From NCBI RefSeq assembly GCF_027924605.1, contig NZ_AP027042.1:1837524-1901523 (forward strand): a stretch of 64,000 nucleotides of DNA, written 5' to 3'. The notes below the pieces were generated by a model, which saw nothing but the letters and a program-made list of their open reading frames with translations, did not search any database and was not told the origin of the DNA. Source of the stretch: Dyella sp. GSA-30. Its GTDB lineage: Bacteria > Pseudomonadota > Gammaproteobacteria > Xanthomonadales > Rhodanobacteraceae. Below, one piece after another: positions 40,801-49,225 of the stretch (position 1 is the stretch's first letter; each line of letters begins with the position of its first letter). The translations under genes were made by a program, and so were the position numbers.

Positions 40801-42156
40801 CGACGCGCCAGGCATCAATGTTTCCGCGGTGATGGGTTCGTCTGTTTCAAGGAATACCCGAAGCGCCCCAAGCCAGGTCCTGAACCAGTGAGTTACCTCG
40901 TCGAGTGTCCAGCCGTCGCGGGTAACAATCCGGTCGAGCGCGTCCGCCCAGCGACGGCCTTCGACATAGGCTTCGCTCTCAATGACGTGACCAAGCAGTT
41001 GGGATGGATTCCTGCGATTCGGGCTCAGCGGATATCGCTCGACAGTGATGCCGTCGGCTTGCGCGCGAAAGCGTGCGCCCTTGATGAATGCCGCGTCGCG
41101 TTCCACCGCGAACTGTTCAGCCAAAACGTTCGGTGCGATGGTCGCGAAGGTGGGGGACGATTTGCTCTTGCGTGCCAGGATGAGGAACGAGTTGGCCATG
41201 TCAGCTAGCAGGCCATTGCGGCCTACTACTCCGAACGCACGGCTCATCGAGAAGAGCGTCCCTGATCGCAGTTGGCGGTCGGCACGCGCGGACTGCGCTC
41301 CTAACGTCGAAGCATCGAACCGGCTGTCACCTAGCCCGGCGGGAAGAACTACGTTCTGCGGTAGCTTATAGTCAGGAAAGGGCAGGGCAAATTCACTGCC
41401 GACGTAACCCGCTTGGCTGAGACGTTGTTCCAGCTCGGCCTTCCCGAACGTGGCCACGCTGTGGTCGGTATATTCGTCCTGGATGCCGACCATCGCTCGG
41501 CCGATGTGATCTTCCGGCATGCCCGCGAAATATTTCAGGCCCAACTGGTTCTCGATCGCGATGACGAGAACGCCATCGTCGGTAAGCAGGTTATACGCCC
41601 GCTTCAGGGTTTCCTGGATGGGATCGGCGCCGCCGGTGTACATGCGGGAGTATTCGAGCACTCCGATAAGCGTAACTACGTCAAAGCGTGCCGTGGGCTC
41701 GAATGCGTCGAAGCGCTCATGCACTACTTCGACGTCGGCAAGGTCCGCGCAACGCAGCGCTGCGATCGAAGCGCGCCGGGCGCTGCCTTCCAGGGCGACT
41801 ACGCGAGCCCCAGCCTCGCCGAGATAGCGAGTGATAGCGCCGCAGCCCGCGCCGATTTCCAGCACATTTGCGCCATTGAGCATGGGGGCAAGAGGCCGAA
41901 CGAGGTTAGCGCGAGCGGCGCTTAAGTGGTAGATCGACGGCCAGTCCGTCTGGTGTTTGCGAAGCTCCGGTGAATGAACGGAGCGATCGTCAGAGGATTC
42001 GATGGCCGTGGCGATACGTTGTTCGACTTCATCGCCGTCGGAGTACTGGAAAGGAGCGGACTCTTGAACTTCGCGTGCCCAGAGGCGATGTTCGGCGTGC
42101 ATGGTGTAACCGGCATCGGCCAGGAGACGTCGTGCAAAGGTGGGCGAGGCGATCAT
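37840..42156 (-). CDS. 1438-residue fusion: SAM methyltransferase, kinase-like, coiled coil, GT2, WbsX
   Basis: Domains in order: a class I SAM methyltransferase (about 85-275; VLEIGAGCGAITRYL at 98-112); a region with a kinase-like remnant (about 350-480), where FDAMPGNLIV aligns with the HGDLHPGN loop of aminoglycoside-kinase folds (D454, N459) and FFDLEW with the metal-binding Asp (D471); a coiled coil (about 592-665) ending in LSWRLTGPLRR; a GT2 glycosyltransferase (about 826-1050, VTILVPVYNH, LLNNDVQVT, CEDSDLCMRL); and a C-terminal WbsX/GH99-like domain (about 1078-1425, YLPQFHPIAENNAWWG, CLCWANENWTRRWDG, NAWNEWAEGAYLEPD). It overlaps wzt by 4 bases. The MTase-kinase-coiled-coil order recalls WbdD, the chain terminator of E. 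coli O8/O9; that role is inferred. Confidence 0.8.
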   Translation of the reverse strand: MIASPTFARRLLADAGYTMHAEHRLWAREVQESAPFQYSDGDEVEQRIATAIESSDDRSVHSPELRKHQTDWPSIYHLSAARANLVRPLAPMLNGANVLEIGAGCGAITRYLGEAGARVVALEGSARRASIAALRCADLADVEVVHERFDAFEPTARFDVVTLIGVLEYSRMYTGGADPIQETLKRAYNLLTDDGVLVIAIENQLGLKYFAGMPEDHIGRAMVGIQDEYTDHSVATFGKAELEQRLSQAGYVGSEFALPFPDYKLPQNVVLPAGLGDSRFDASTLGAQSARADRQLRSGTLFSMSRAFGVVGRNGLLADMANSFLILARKSKSSPTFATIAPNVLAEQFAVERDAAFIKGARFRAQADGITVERYPLSPNRRNPSQLLGHVIESEAYVEGRRWADALDRIVTRDGWTLDEVTHWFRTWLGALRVFLETDEPITAETLMPGASFDAMPGNLIVKDDATHFFDLEWSLHAPVTVGYLAFRALKLSLGQITAVSMPQDASLLHTDTLIRVVMRRAGLIVTSTNIRHYLDTEAAFVAEVQGCLDVDLPYDSYRTDALGVLPNVSLLLQQHTDAIANVMRETATLAFERRDRQEDVDAHAQRDVDGLAERTHTLEAMLDETTSLRSSLQGRVEVLRTENRELSAAADAYRNEVELMKHSLSWRLTGPLRRINRIAVRLRGGLRRRLASSARRAYQAAPISHRQKRALKGVLFRAGGPLLRQTSAYQRWDAERRASQGLAPFAAPYGTSRYMAGDAALANPLWQADGIREWTDYAGVHQRIEAGFAEIRQTRQARQLTCLDFSKMDPRKVAADIQLPAVEAPRVTILVPVYNHLSTTLECLASIASATDKGGMTFEVLIANDASTDESADVLGGIANLRVFNQPKNLGFLLNCNTAAKHSRGEFLVLLNNDVQVTQGWLDALIATLQSDPRIGAVGPRIVYPNGWLQEAGIRLHRDGSAEMLGLNDQADLPRYAFSRDVDYCSGACLVLRRADFERLGGFDEGFAPAYCEDSDLCMRLRDEGRRIVYCAEAEVIHQLSTTSDAMPSDYKFSCVTRNLDRFTDKWRERLDAMNEVRTIAFYLPQFHPIAENNAWWGAGFTEWTNVSKARPNFVGHYQPRLPSDLGYYDLRLSEVMEKQAELARRYGIGGFCYYYYWFAGHRLLERPIEQMLETGRPDFPFCLCWANENWTRRWDGQENEILMAQKHSDEDDLAVIHDLMRYFRSPNYIKINGKPLILVYRITLFPDFARTARIWREECRRAGIGEIYITQVESFELVAAGHNPQDMGCDAAVEFPPQGMANPITVNSPLLNPDFKGTVADYRDIAVRYATRELPAYKRFMGVMPGWDNTARRQDNSFSFSNASPGAFQAWMEATVTRTKQQFSGDERLVFINAWNEWAEGAYLEPDRRFGHTFLEAHRNALDADYLSRKDKYSLG

Positions 42157-43520
42157 TGGGGAAGCTCCTGGGCATCGATGCGAACGTCGAGCATGGTGAG
42201 ACCGAAAAATCCTTTTCCATGGACATTAAGGTGGATGGAGTCGTAACGACGGTCGTGGGGAACGACCTCTTCGCCGTTGTGGCTCGCTACGCCGAGGGAC
42301 AAGAAGTAGTCGCCCGGACCAAGCCGAGTTTCCAGATCGAAGACGACCCGCACCTGTGTGCCCTCTCGACCTATCCCGTTCGGTAGAACGGTTTGCGCCA
42401 ATTCGGTATTCGTGCCGTATACGGTAACGCCATCTTTGGTCTTGATGGTCAGTCCGAAAATCGGGCGTTGCAGCGATCTGTTGAACTGGATGTTTATAGC
42501 CAGCCGCAGTGTGGTGCCGCTTTCGATACTGCTTGGCTCCTGGCCGTCAGGCGAAGTGAGTCTGAAATCGGTGATTTCCGCCGCTCTGTCGCCCCACCGA
42601 TACTCGTATGGATTGTAGTTCGCGCGTTGTTCGAAGACGCCATCGACTGTTGCGTCGATCGCATCCTGAGTGCTGCTCAAGTCTTTGGACTCGCTCTGAG
42701 TCGTGGAGGAATCCTTCAAGGTGCGGGTCTTGCCGAACAGGAGATCCAGGTACGTATGGACCACGTCTTTCGGTATGCCATCCTGGTGAACGCGTCCATC
42801 ATGAAGGAGGATCGCACGGTCGCAATGAGTGACGATCTGCTCGGTCGAATGCGACACGAAAAGAATCGAGGTGCCGTTCGACTTCAGTGTATGCAGGCGT
42901 GCAAAGCACTTCGACTGGAACTTCGCGTCGCCGACAGAGAGGGCTTCATCGACGATGAGGACATCGGGCTCTACCTGTGCCTGCACAGCGAACGCGAGTC
43001 TTACTACCATGCCACTCGAATACGTCTTGACCGGACGTTTGACGAAGTCGCCGATGTCGGCGAATGCGAGGATCGCGTCCATGCGTTGATCGATCTCGCT
43101 GGGCGTGAGGCCGAGAACGGTGGCATTCAGGCGGATATTTTCAAGGCCAGTGAAATCCGGATTGAAGCCCGAGCCGAGCTCAAGCAGAGCAGCGACCCTG
43201 CCAGCGACAGTGATCTCGCCCCTGGTAGGGGTCAGCGTCCCAGCGATCATCTGAAGCAAAGTCGACTTGCCCGATCCGTTGCGGCCGACAATGCCTACCG
43301 TCTCCCCACGGCGAAGTTCAAAACTCACATCGTGCAGGGCATGGAATTCGCGGAACCCTTTTCGCTCACGAAGTGAGCCGGCCAGCTGGCGCGCGCCGAC
43401 CTTGTCCACAATGGCCGCTGCGCGAGGGTAGACGGATTGAAACAGACGATGGACGGGACTTTCGTAAATGCTGTACGACTTGCTGATGCCGCGTACGCTG
43501 ATCGCGATCTCAGAGGACAT
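42153..43520 (-). CDS. wzt: Polysaccharide ABC exporter ATPase, Wzt with C-terminal substrate domain (system 2)
   Basis: The 455-residue protein has a Wzt ATPase with Walker A GRNGSGKST at 79-87, signature YSSGMVVRLAFA and Walker B VLIVDEALSVGD, and a C-terminal beta-sandwich from about 315 to 450. In E. coli O8/O9 such domains bind the terminally modified chain, so export waits for capping. This fits the methyltransferase/kinase-like fusion encoded next. ATG 43520 overlaps the wzm gene by 11 bases. Transport would be of undecaprenyl-linked polymer across the inner membrane. Confidence 0.9.
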   Translation of the reverse strand: MSSEIAISVRGISKSYSIYESPVHRLFQSVYPRAAAIVDKVGARQLAGSLRERKGFREFHALHDVSFELRRGETVGIVGRNGSGKSTLLQMIAGTLTPTRGEITVAGRVAALLELGSGFNPDFTGLENIRLNATVLGLTPSEIDQRMDAILAFADIGDFVKRPVKTYSSGMVVRLAFAVQAQVEPDVLIVDEALSVGDAKFQSKCFARLHTLKSNGTSILFVSHSTEQIVTHCDRAILLHDGRVHQDGIPKDVVHTYLDLLFGKTRTLKDSSTTQSESKDLSSTQDAIDATVDGVFEQRANYNPYEYRWGDRAAEITDFRLTSPDGQEPSSIESGTTLRLAINIQFNRSLQRPIFGLTIKTKDGVTVYGTNTELAQTVLPNGIGREGTQVRVVFDLETRLGPGDYFLSLGVASHNGEEVVPHDRRYDSIHLNVHGKGFFGLTMLDVRIDAQELPQ

Positions 43521-44349
43521 CAGCAAAGCCCTTGCGCGTGCGTTGAAATAACCAATAGCCGAAACTTGCAAAGGCGAAAGCCGCCAGAGTAAACCATCCC
43601 AGAATATTCCATTGCGGCCAGTCGCCGAGTATCAGTACGCGACGTGATTGCGCGATGAGCATTGCCAGGGGGTTGATGTCGATGAAAAAACGAAAGCGCT
43701 CCGGCACGGCGCTTTCAGGATAGAACAGGGGCGAGAGGAACATCGTCATCATGACCAGGTGGCCGACGATCTGACCGATATCGCGCAGGTAAACGCCCAG
43801 TGCAGACAATATCCAGACCAAGCCAAGGCACATCAGCGATAACGGGGCGAAGACCACAGGTATCAGCAAGGCGGTCGCTGGCGGAAGCCCCTTCATGATG
43901 ATATGGGCGCCTATGAGGACGATCAGGCTGATAGCGCTCTGGAAAAGAGCCGATCCAATGACGACGTAGCCTTGAATGTCCAACGGGAATACGATCTTTT
44001 TCACCAGATTCGGAGTGCCCGTGATCAGTCCGGGCGCGCGTGTAACCGTTTCTGAGAAAAAGCTGAATACGAGCATGCCTGCGAAAAGCATCAACGCGAA
44101 TTCCGAGGGGTTGCTCGCGCCGCCCCATCGCATCTTGAACACCTGGCTGAAAACGAATGTATATATCGCCAGCATCAGCAGCGGGTTCAGTAGCGCCCAG
44201 ACCATTCCCAGGACCGAGCCACGGTACTTGCTGGCGATATCACGACGAATCAACGAGAAAATAAGATCGCGATTTCGCCAGCCCTGGCCGAGCATAGCTC
44301 CAGGCGAGGCACGGTGGCGTGCGAGAGATGTGTAGGTCGAGATCGTCAC
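43510..44349 (-). CDS. wzm: ABC-2 type polysaccharide exporter permease, Wzm (system 2)
   Basis: The 279-residue inner-membrane permease has DLIFSLIRRDIASKYRGSVLGMVWALLNPLLML, here read as the amphipathic entry helix and first membrane segment, followed by about five further membrane helices. LRDIGQIVGHLVMM.MFLSPLFYP is a conserved Wzm motif. It starts with GTG, with only a weak ribosome site. It is first in the operon wzm-wzt-fusion-GT4, so the promoter is expected in 44350-44574. Confidence 0.88.
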   Translation of the reverse strand: MTISTYTSLARHRASPGAMLGQGWRNRDLIFSLIRRDIASKYRGSVLGMVWALLNPLLMLAIYTFVFSQVFKMRWGGASNPSEFALMLFAGMLVFSFFSETVTRAPGLITGTPNLVKKIVFPLDIQGYVVIGSALFQSAISLIVLIGAHIIMKGLPPATALLIPVVFAPLSLMCLGLVWILSALGVYLRDIGQIVGHLVMMTMFLSPLFYPESAVPERFRFFIDINPLAMLIAQSRRVLILGDWPQWNILGWFTLAAFAFASFGYWLFQRTRKGFADVL

Positions 44350-44574
44350 ATAGGTAGCTCACGGAGCCAGTCCCGAACGCGTTGGACGTCAGCGGGCGGA
44401 TGGCGACCTTATATCTTATCGTTCCCTGGTGGGGGAACATAGCCGGTTGGGGCCGAAGGTAAAGCGCGCGTTAAGTGCGATGGCCAACGATTGTTGGCAT
44501 TCTTAGCGTCGACACCGGATAATTTTACGTTTGGCAGCTTTTGGGAAGGCTGTCGCCGCAAAAACGGGAAAGTC

Positions 44575-46737
44575 ATGCTAGATAACGACAGGGATAAGCC
44601 GCTTGGTGGCATGTTCACCGGGAAGATACCGCCAATCCTTGTGGTGGCCATGTTTGTGGCCGTCGTCTGGATGGCCTTCCGGATCGTTACGACCGTATCC
44701 CCGCTCATGGGGAGCGACGAGTTTGCGTACTTGCAGACGGCCCATTTCGACGCCCGGCACGATGTGCTGTTCCAGCTCGATCCCAACATGCAGCGCGTCG
44801 AGAATCGGGTGGTGCCATGGCTTTATGCGGCAAGTGCATCGATGGCGCCGACCCAGGCAAACGACACCTGGCGACTGGCTAACGCGATCGGGTTTTGTCT
44901 GGGGGCTGCGCTCATCTTTGCGATGCTTCGCCGCCCTCTGGGTGAGCGTGTCGCCACGGCGACGGCAGTGCTTTATCTGCTTTTCCCTTTTTCTTTTTTT
45001 GCGACCCTGATCCTTCCGGAGTTGCCTTTCCAGCTTTTTGTATACCTGCTTGCATGGATGCTGACACGTAGGGAAGGGCCCCCCTCGCTGCTCACGCTCT
45101 GCGGTGCTGCGGTCCTATGTGGTCTGGGATATCAGATCAAGCCGCATGCCTTGGCGGCTGTGCTGGCCACCGCTGCCTTCGCTGCAGCGTGGGAGTTGCG
45201 AGTGGCCAGGCATTCGATCTTCAAACGCCTGGTTCTCGCCCTGGCAAAGGCGATGGGGTTCCTGGTGGTTGCGGTTCTGGCAGCAAAAGCGTGGCATGCG
45301 CTGCTGTCGTTGGGACATGGCGGTGGGGAGGTAATGTCCAATTTCTACGCCAGTTACATCAAGCGCCTTGCTGATCCGACTTACCTGTTAGCCCATGCCG
45401 GCACAGTGGCGCTTTACGCTCTCGCGCATCTTGTCGTAATGGCGGCCTTTTTCGCGCCCGCGCTTGCCTGGCTGGGTGCTCGGATAGGGAGTCTCTGGCG
45501 GCCGGCGACATGGCGGACGCGTGAGCCGGCTGCTGCCGATTCACTAGCTATGTTCGTGGCCCTGTTCACGGTCGCCATGGTTGCCATGGTCGCCCTGTTT
45601 ACCGATGTTGCCGTCACGCAGGAGTCGTCGGAGCCTTATAGGATGCACGGGCGCTATCTGGCCGCGTTGTTCCCGCTGCTTCTCGGGGTTGCTCTCGCGG
45701 GGGCGGCGGAGCGGCGGTCGGGCCTATGGGTAGCTTTGGCTGGCTTTGCCGCCACCGCCTTGGCCTTCTACCTGGGCAACCGTTATCTGCGGATCTATCC
45801 GTGGGACTACCCCGAACTCATGGCGCTGTTCCGTCCGCGTGAGGGACAGTGGGCGTTCGATGGTTGGCTGAGGTGGCCAGCCATGGTCACGCTGGCGGCC
45901 GCCCTCGTGTGCTGGGGCCTTTATGCGTTGGGACGTCGCGCGGCCTATGTGGCATTTTTCGCGATAGCCATGCTTTGCGGTCAGTTGCAGATGTCCCGCT
46001 GGATTGCTGCGCAATCGGCGGTTGCCGTGCCCATTGTCAGTGACGGTAGGGCGATTGCGGATTACCTCGGCGGACATCTGCGCGAGGGCAGCGGCGTGGT
46101 CATCACGCGGCAGCGTTGGGCAGAAATCACCTACCTGCTGGCCGCGCTTGATTCATTGCAGCACGTGATGCTTGTTGATGGCCGAAAGCCCATTCGAACA
46201 ACTGACTTGCCCGGGAATGTCTCGTGGGTGGTGGTCGAGCCTGGCATTGACGACGTGATGTTTGCCGGCGCTGCCGAACTCCACTTTGGTAGACAGCGGT
46301 TGTTCTTGCTGCGCGACGACGTTCCTTGGCCGATGCCCGGACAAAAAGGAGTATGGAAAGGCGAGCCAATGAGTATTGCCCTTGCCGAGTTGCCGATTGG
46401 CGCGCACCTGGAGGGGTTCAATGCTCCGGAACCTTGGGGGGCCTGGACCGGGAACAAAGATTCGGCTGCCGTGTCCCTGCCCGTTGGTGTGTCCGGCCCG
46501 GTCGTGGTTCGTTTCTTTGGCTGGCTACCTGACCCAAATGGCGGCAACGTAGAAGTATCTCTTGGCGGTGCTTCATCCACCGTGCATGTGGGCGGAACAG
46601 GGGCCGATCATGAGGTTCGGCTGGATGTCCCTGCCCAATCGGACCGCCTCTATTTCAAGGCGCCAATAATCTTGAACGATGGCGGTCGTCCGCTTGGCGT
46701 GGCTATTGCTCGGGTGACATTGGAGAAAGCTCACTGA
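44575..46737 (+). CDS. Membrane glycosyltransferase of GT-C type
   Basis: This 720-residue polytopic protein has about 11 to 12 transmembrane segments between residues 20 and 500, then a soluble domain of some 200 residues rich in beta structure. Just after the first membrane helix lies SDEFAYL (D48, E49), the acidic pair of GT-C transferases that use polyprenyl-phosphate sugars in the periplasm. GtrB- and GtrA-like genes converge on it from the right, so the three probably form a serotype-conversion-like (GtrA/GtrB/GtrC) set. GGGAA precedes ATG 44575. Its 3' end overlaps the GtrB gene by 35 bases, tail to tail. Confidence 0.72.
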   Translation: MLDNDRDKPLGGMFTGKIPPILVVAMFVAVVWMAFRIVTTVSPLMGSDEFAYLQTAHFDARHDVLFQLDPNMQRVENRVVPWLYAASASMAPTQANDTWRLANAIGFCLGAALIFAMLRRPLGERVATATAVLYLLFPFSFFATLILPELPFQLFVYLLAWMLTRREGPPSLLTLCGAAVLCGLGYQIKPHALAAVLATAAFAAAWELRVARHSIFKRLVLALAKAMGFLVVAVLAAKAWHALLSLGHGGGEVMSNFYASYIKRLADPTYLLAHAGTVALYALAHLVVMAAFFAPALAWLGARIGSLWRPATWRTREPAAADSLAMFVALFTVAMVAMVALFTDVAVTQESSEPYRMHGRYLAALFPLLLGVALAGAAERRSGLWVALAGFAATALAFYLGNRYLRIYPWDYPELMALFRPREGQWAFDGWLRWPAMVTLAAALVCWGLYALGRRAAYVAFFAIAMLCGQLQMSRWIAAQSAVAVPIVSDGRAIADYLGGHLREGSGVVITRQRWAEITYLLAALDSLQHVMLVDGRKPIRTTDLPGNVSWVVVEPGIDDVMFAGAAELHFGRQRLFLLRDDVPWPMPGQKGVWKGEPMSIALAELPIGAHLEGFNAPEPWGAWTGNKDSAAVSLPVGVSGPVVVRFFGWLPDPNGGNVEVSLGGASSTVHVGGTGADHEVRLDVPAQSDRLYFKAPIILNDGGRPLGVAIARVTLEKAH

Positions 46738-47731
46738 CGGGAGTCGCGTCTGGTCTTGGGCGCCGGCAATGGATGGCCCGTTGAGGTACATGCGATACGT
46801 CGTAACCGATGAAGGCCAACAGGAGCTGGAGCCCGCACAGAATGGAAAGCGCGGCGATGGTCACCGTGCCGATAGGTGTCGCAATATGGTGGGTAGCGGA
46901 ATTTGCCCAGTGCCATGCGCCGAATACGACGCCGAAAGTCATGATCGACAAACCCGCGACCAGTTCGATCGAGGCCACCGACATGTCGCGCAGAAAGTAG
47001 TTGTAGAACACCCGCTTGATAAAGTTGCGCGCATGCTTGCGCAGAAACTCGCCAAAGATGCGCGAGATCTTCAAGTTGCTGACTTCATCACCGTAGACCG
47101 CATCCATTGGAATATCCACGACTCGGGCACGGAAGGTGCCCAGGCGAAAAAGGATGTCGGTTTCAAAGAAGTAGCGGAGGCTGATCCGGTCGAAGGGTAG
47201 TCGTCGCGCAACGTCCGCATGGATAGCGGTGTAACCGTTGGTCGGATCGAACAGATCCCAGTAGCCGGTAGAGAGTTTGGCGAGAAGGGAAAGCGCAGCG
47301 TTGCCAAATACCCGGATGCCGGGCATGCTCGACAAGCTTTCCATGTCGTAGAACCGATTGCCTTTCGTGTAGTCCGCTTCACCAGTAAGAATCGGGTGGA
47401 CGAACTCATCGATGAGTGTGGGATCCATCTGCCCGTCGCCATCGATTTTCACGATGACGTCCGCCCCGTCTGCAACCGCCGCGCGATAGCCTGTCATGAC
47501 GGCGCCCCCTACGCCCTGGTTGACCTCGTGGCGAAGAACCCTGACTCGTGAATCCGTGCAATGGGCTTCAACATGCGCAGCCGAGCCCTCCGGGCAGCAG
47601 TCGTCTACTACGTATACCCGCCAGATATGCTCCGGCATGCTGGCGATGACATCGATGATGAAGCGCTTTACCTTGTAGCTTGGAATAACAACGGCAATGC
47701 GCTGCAAAGGGCGTTCGTCTTGTGAGGTCAT
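46703..47731 (-). CDS. Polyprenyl-phosphate glycosyltransferase, GtrB/DPM1-like
   Basis: The 342-residue GT2 enzyme has an N-terminal GT-A domain (AVVIPSYK, VVDDCCPEGS, and DGDGQMDP at 97-104 as the metal-binding loop) and two membrane helices near the C-terminus (about 250-310). The family loads a sugar on undecaprenyl phosphate at the cytoplasmic face. The ATG overlaps the gtrA stop by 4 bases (ATGA). Together with gtrA and the GT-C protein it fits an O-antigen side-chain modification set. The sugar is unknown. Confidence 0.85.
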   Translation of the reverse strand: MTSQDERPLQRIAVVIPSYKVKRFIIDVIASMPEHIWRVYVVDDCCPEGSAAHVEAHCTDSRVRVLRHEVNQGVGGAVMTGYRAAVADGADVIVKIDGDGQMDPTLIDEFVHPILTGEADYTKGNRFYDMESLSSMPGIRVFGNAALSLLAKLSTGYWDLFDPTNGYTAIHADVARRLPFDRISLRYFFETDILFRLGTFRARVVDIPMDAVYGDEVSNLKISRIFGEFLRKHARNFIKRVFYNYFLRDMSVASIELVAGLSIMTFGVVFGAWHWANSATHHIATPIGTVTIAALSILCGLQLLLAFIGYDVSHVPQRAIHCRRPRPDATPVSELSPMSPEQ

Positions 47732-48111
47732 CGATAAATCCAGTACTTGGAGACGAAAAAGCTGCATGCGGCGAGGAAGGCATCGATGAAGGGCTTGGCA
47801 GCCCATGAGGCTTCCACGCTGGCGAAGTGGGCAACCGCCGTAACCGCCGCCGTACTGATCAACGCCGTGGTTAGCCACCAGGTCACATAACGGCCTAAAT
47901 GCCGGCGTTCAAGGCGTGCGCGATCAGCATCGCGAAAAGTCCATTTTCCATTGAGCCAGAATCCAACTGATGCGCCGGACACACGGCCGAGCATATTGGC
48001 GGCCGCTGCAATGACACCAAATTTCGTCAGGGTCACAAACACCAGCCAGTCGATACCAAGCTGGATGAGACCCGCGATGCCGAAGCTAGCCCCCTCCTTT
48101 AAAATCTTCAT
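47728..48111 (-). CDS. gtrA: GtrA-family flippase
   Basis: This 127-residue protein has four membrane helices. GFWLNGKWTFRD in the centre and the C-terminal FFVSKYWIYR are the GtrA signatures. GtrA proteins are thought to flip polyprenyl-phosphate sugars to the periplasm. It overlaps the GtrB gene by 4 bases. A second gtrA is at 58.3 kb. Confidence 0.88.
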   Translation of the reverse strand: MKILKEGASFGIAGLIQLGIDWLVFVTLTKFGVIAAAANMLGRVSGASVGFWLNGKWTFRDADRARLERRHLGRYVTWWLTTALISTAAVTAVAHFASVEASWAAKPFIDAFLAACSFFVSKYWIYR

Positions 48112-48379
48112 TTGTACTCAATAGCTCCCTCGCGCCGGCCATGATTCTAACCCGACTAAACGAGAGGATCATTCGGGCAGCTTTGGGCGGAGCCGTGGGA
48201 CGAGGCGCATTCGTCGGCAGCAATCCAGTGAGAGAGCATCCCTCGAGGTGGCCGGAGGCTGAGCGTCAGACTGCAAGGGAACTTCTGACAAGTCCGAAGC
48301 CGAAGTCTGCCAGGCCTGTCACACCACAATGCCCGCTCGGCTGGTGAGATAGTGTCTGGCGATTACCGCAACGCCAGTT

Positions 48380-49096
48380 TCAATGATACTTGACGATCAC
48401 GAAGACCTCGTTGAACGCGGCGTCAATAGCCTGGCTTCGATCCACCGTGTGATAGGTCGATACGGTAGCCCCTACCCATTCGCTGGCCATGCGCTCGAAA
48501 TCGGAGCCATAGTCCCACGTCACCAATGCCTTCCCATCGCCCACCGGGTTACCGTGATATTGCTCCGGCAGGACGTGCGTAACGGTACCGTCTCCGGCGA
48601 TAGTGGCGCGGCATTGGGTTACAGCCAGGGACTCATGTTTGGGTGCTGTGAATACATGTGCTCCACCGACTTTGAGCACGCGATGAATCTCGCGCAGCGC
48701 AACGTCAGGATGGAATACGTGTTCAAGAACATCCTGAGTTACGAACAGGTCGAGACTATTGTCGGCGAAAGTCAGTCCTTCGATGCTTTCGCAGCGAACG
48801 CCATTTTTTTTCGAGCCGGGCTGGACATCGGGAAAGTAATGCGAGTACGTGTAGCCAGGGCACTGATTCGCCAGGATGGGAAGCGAGGGCGACGATTCGT
48901 GCATCACCGACTCTCTCCATTGCGGAAACAGCGTATCGAGGATTCTAACCAGATGGCGCTGGCGCGGGATCGATTCGCAGCGGTCGCAAAGGTATTCGTC
49001 ACGCAACCAGGGGCCGTGGATGGTAAAAGTAGAATCGCGCCGGCAGCAGGGACAGTAACCCGCGTGCGATTTCACCACTCCTGACTCAGCGTGCAT
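48380..49096 (-). CDS. Class I SAM-dependent methyltransferase with N-terminal cysteine motif
   Basis: The 238-residue protein has a short cysteine-rich start (CPCC at 15-18, CDRC at 37-40) that could bind zinc. The methyltransferase part has a weak first glycine loop, then DLFVTQDVLEHVFHPDVALREIHRVLK, the typical motif of methyltransferase type 11, and GGAHVFTAPKH. Its substrate is probably a sugar of the surface polysaccharide, inferred from location. It is a single gene between gtrA and etfA. Confidence 0.72.
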   Translation of the reverse strand: MHAESGVVKSHAGYCPCCRRDSTFTIHGPWLRDEYLCDRCESIPRQRHLVRILDTLFPQWRESVMHESSPSLPILANQCPGYTYSHYFPDVQPGSKKNGVRCESIEGLTFADNSLDLFVTQDVLEHVFHPDVALREIHRVLKVGGAHVFTAPKHESLAVTQCRATIAGDGTVTHVLPEQYHGNPVGDGKALVTWDYGSDFERMASEWVGATVSTYHTVDRSQAIDAAFNEVFVIVKYH

Positions 49097-49225
49097 ATGT
49101 TGCGGTCCCTTAAACGAACATCAAGAAGTTGCGACCGTAGCATAATCTTCCCGATATGAGCGATCTTCTGCATCGACCATCGCCGATGGAAAGTGAGATG
49201 CCTTTCCATCGGCGAATAGCGTCTA

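Noticed and set aside
48141-48347. Possible 68-residue gene before gtrA
   Set aside because: No ribosome site, no structure; the 268-base gap appears non-coding.
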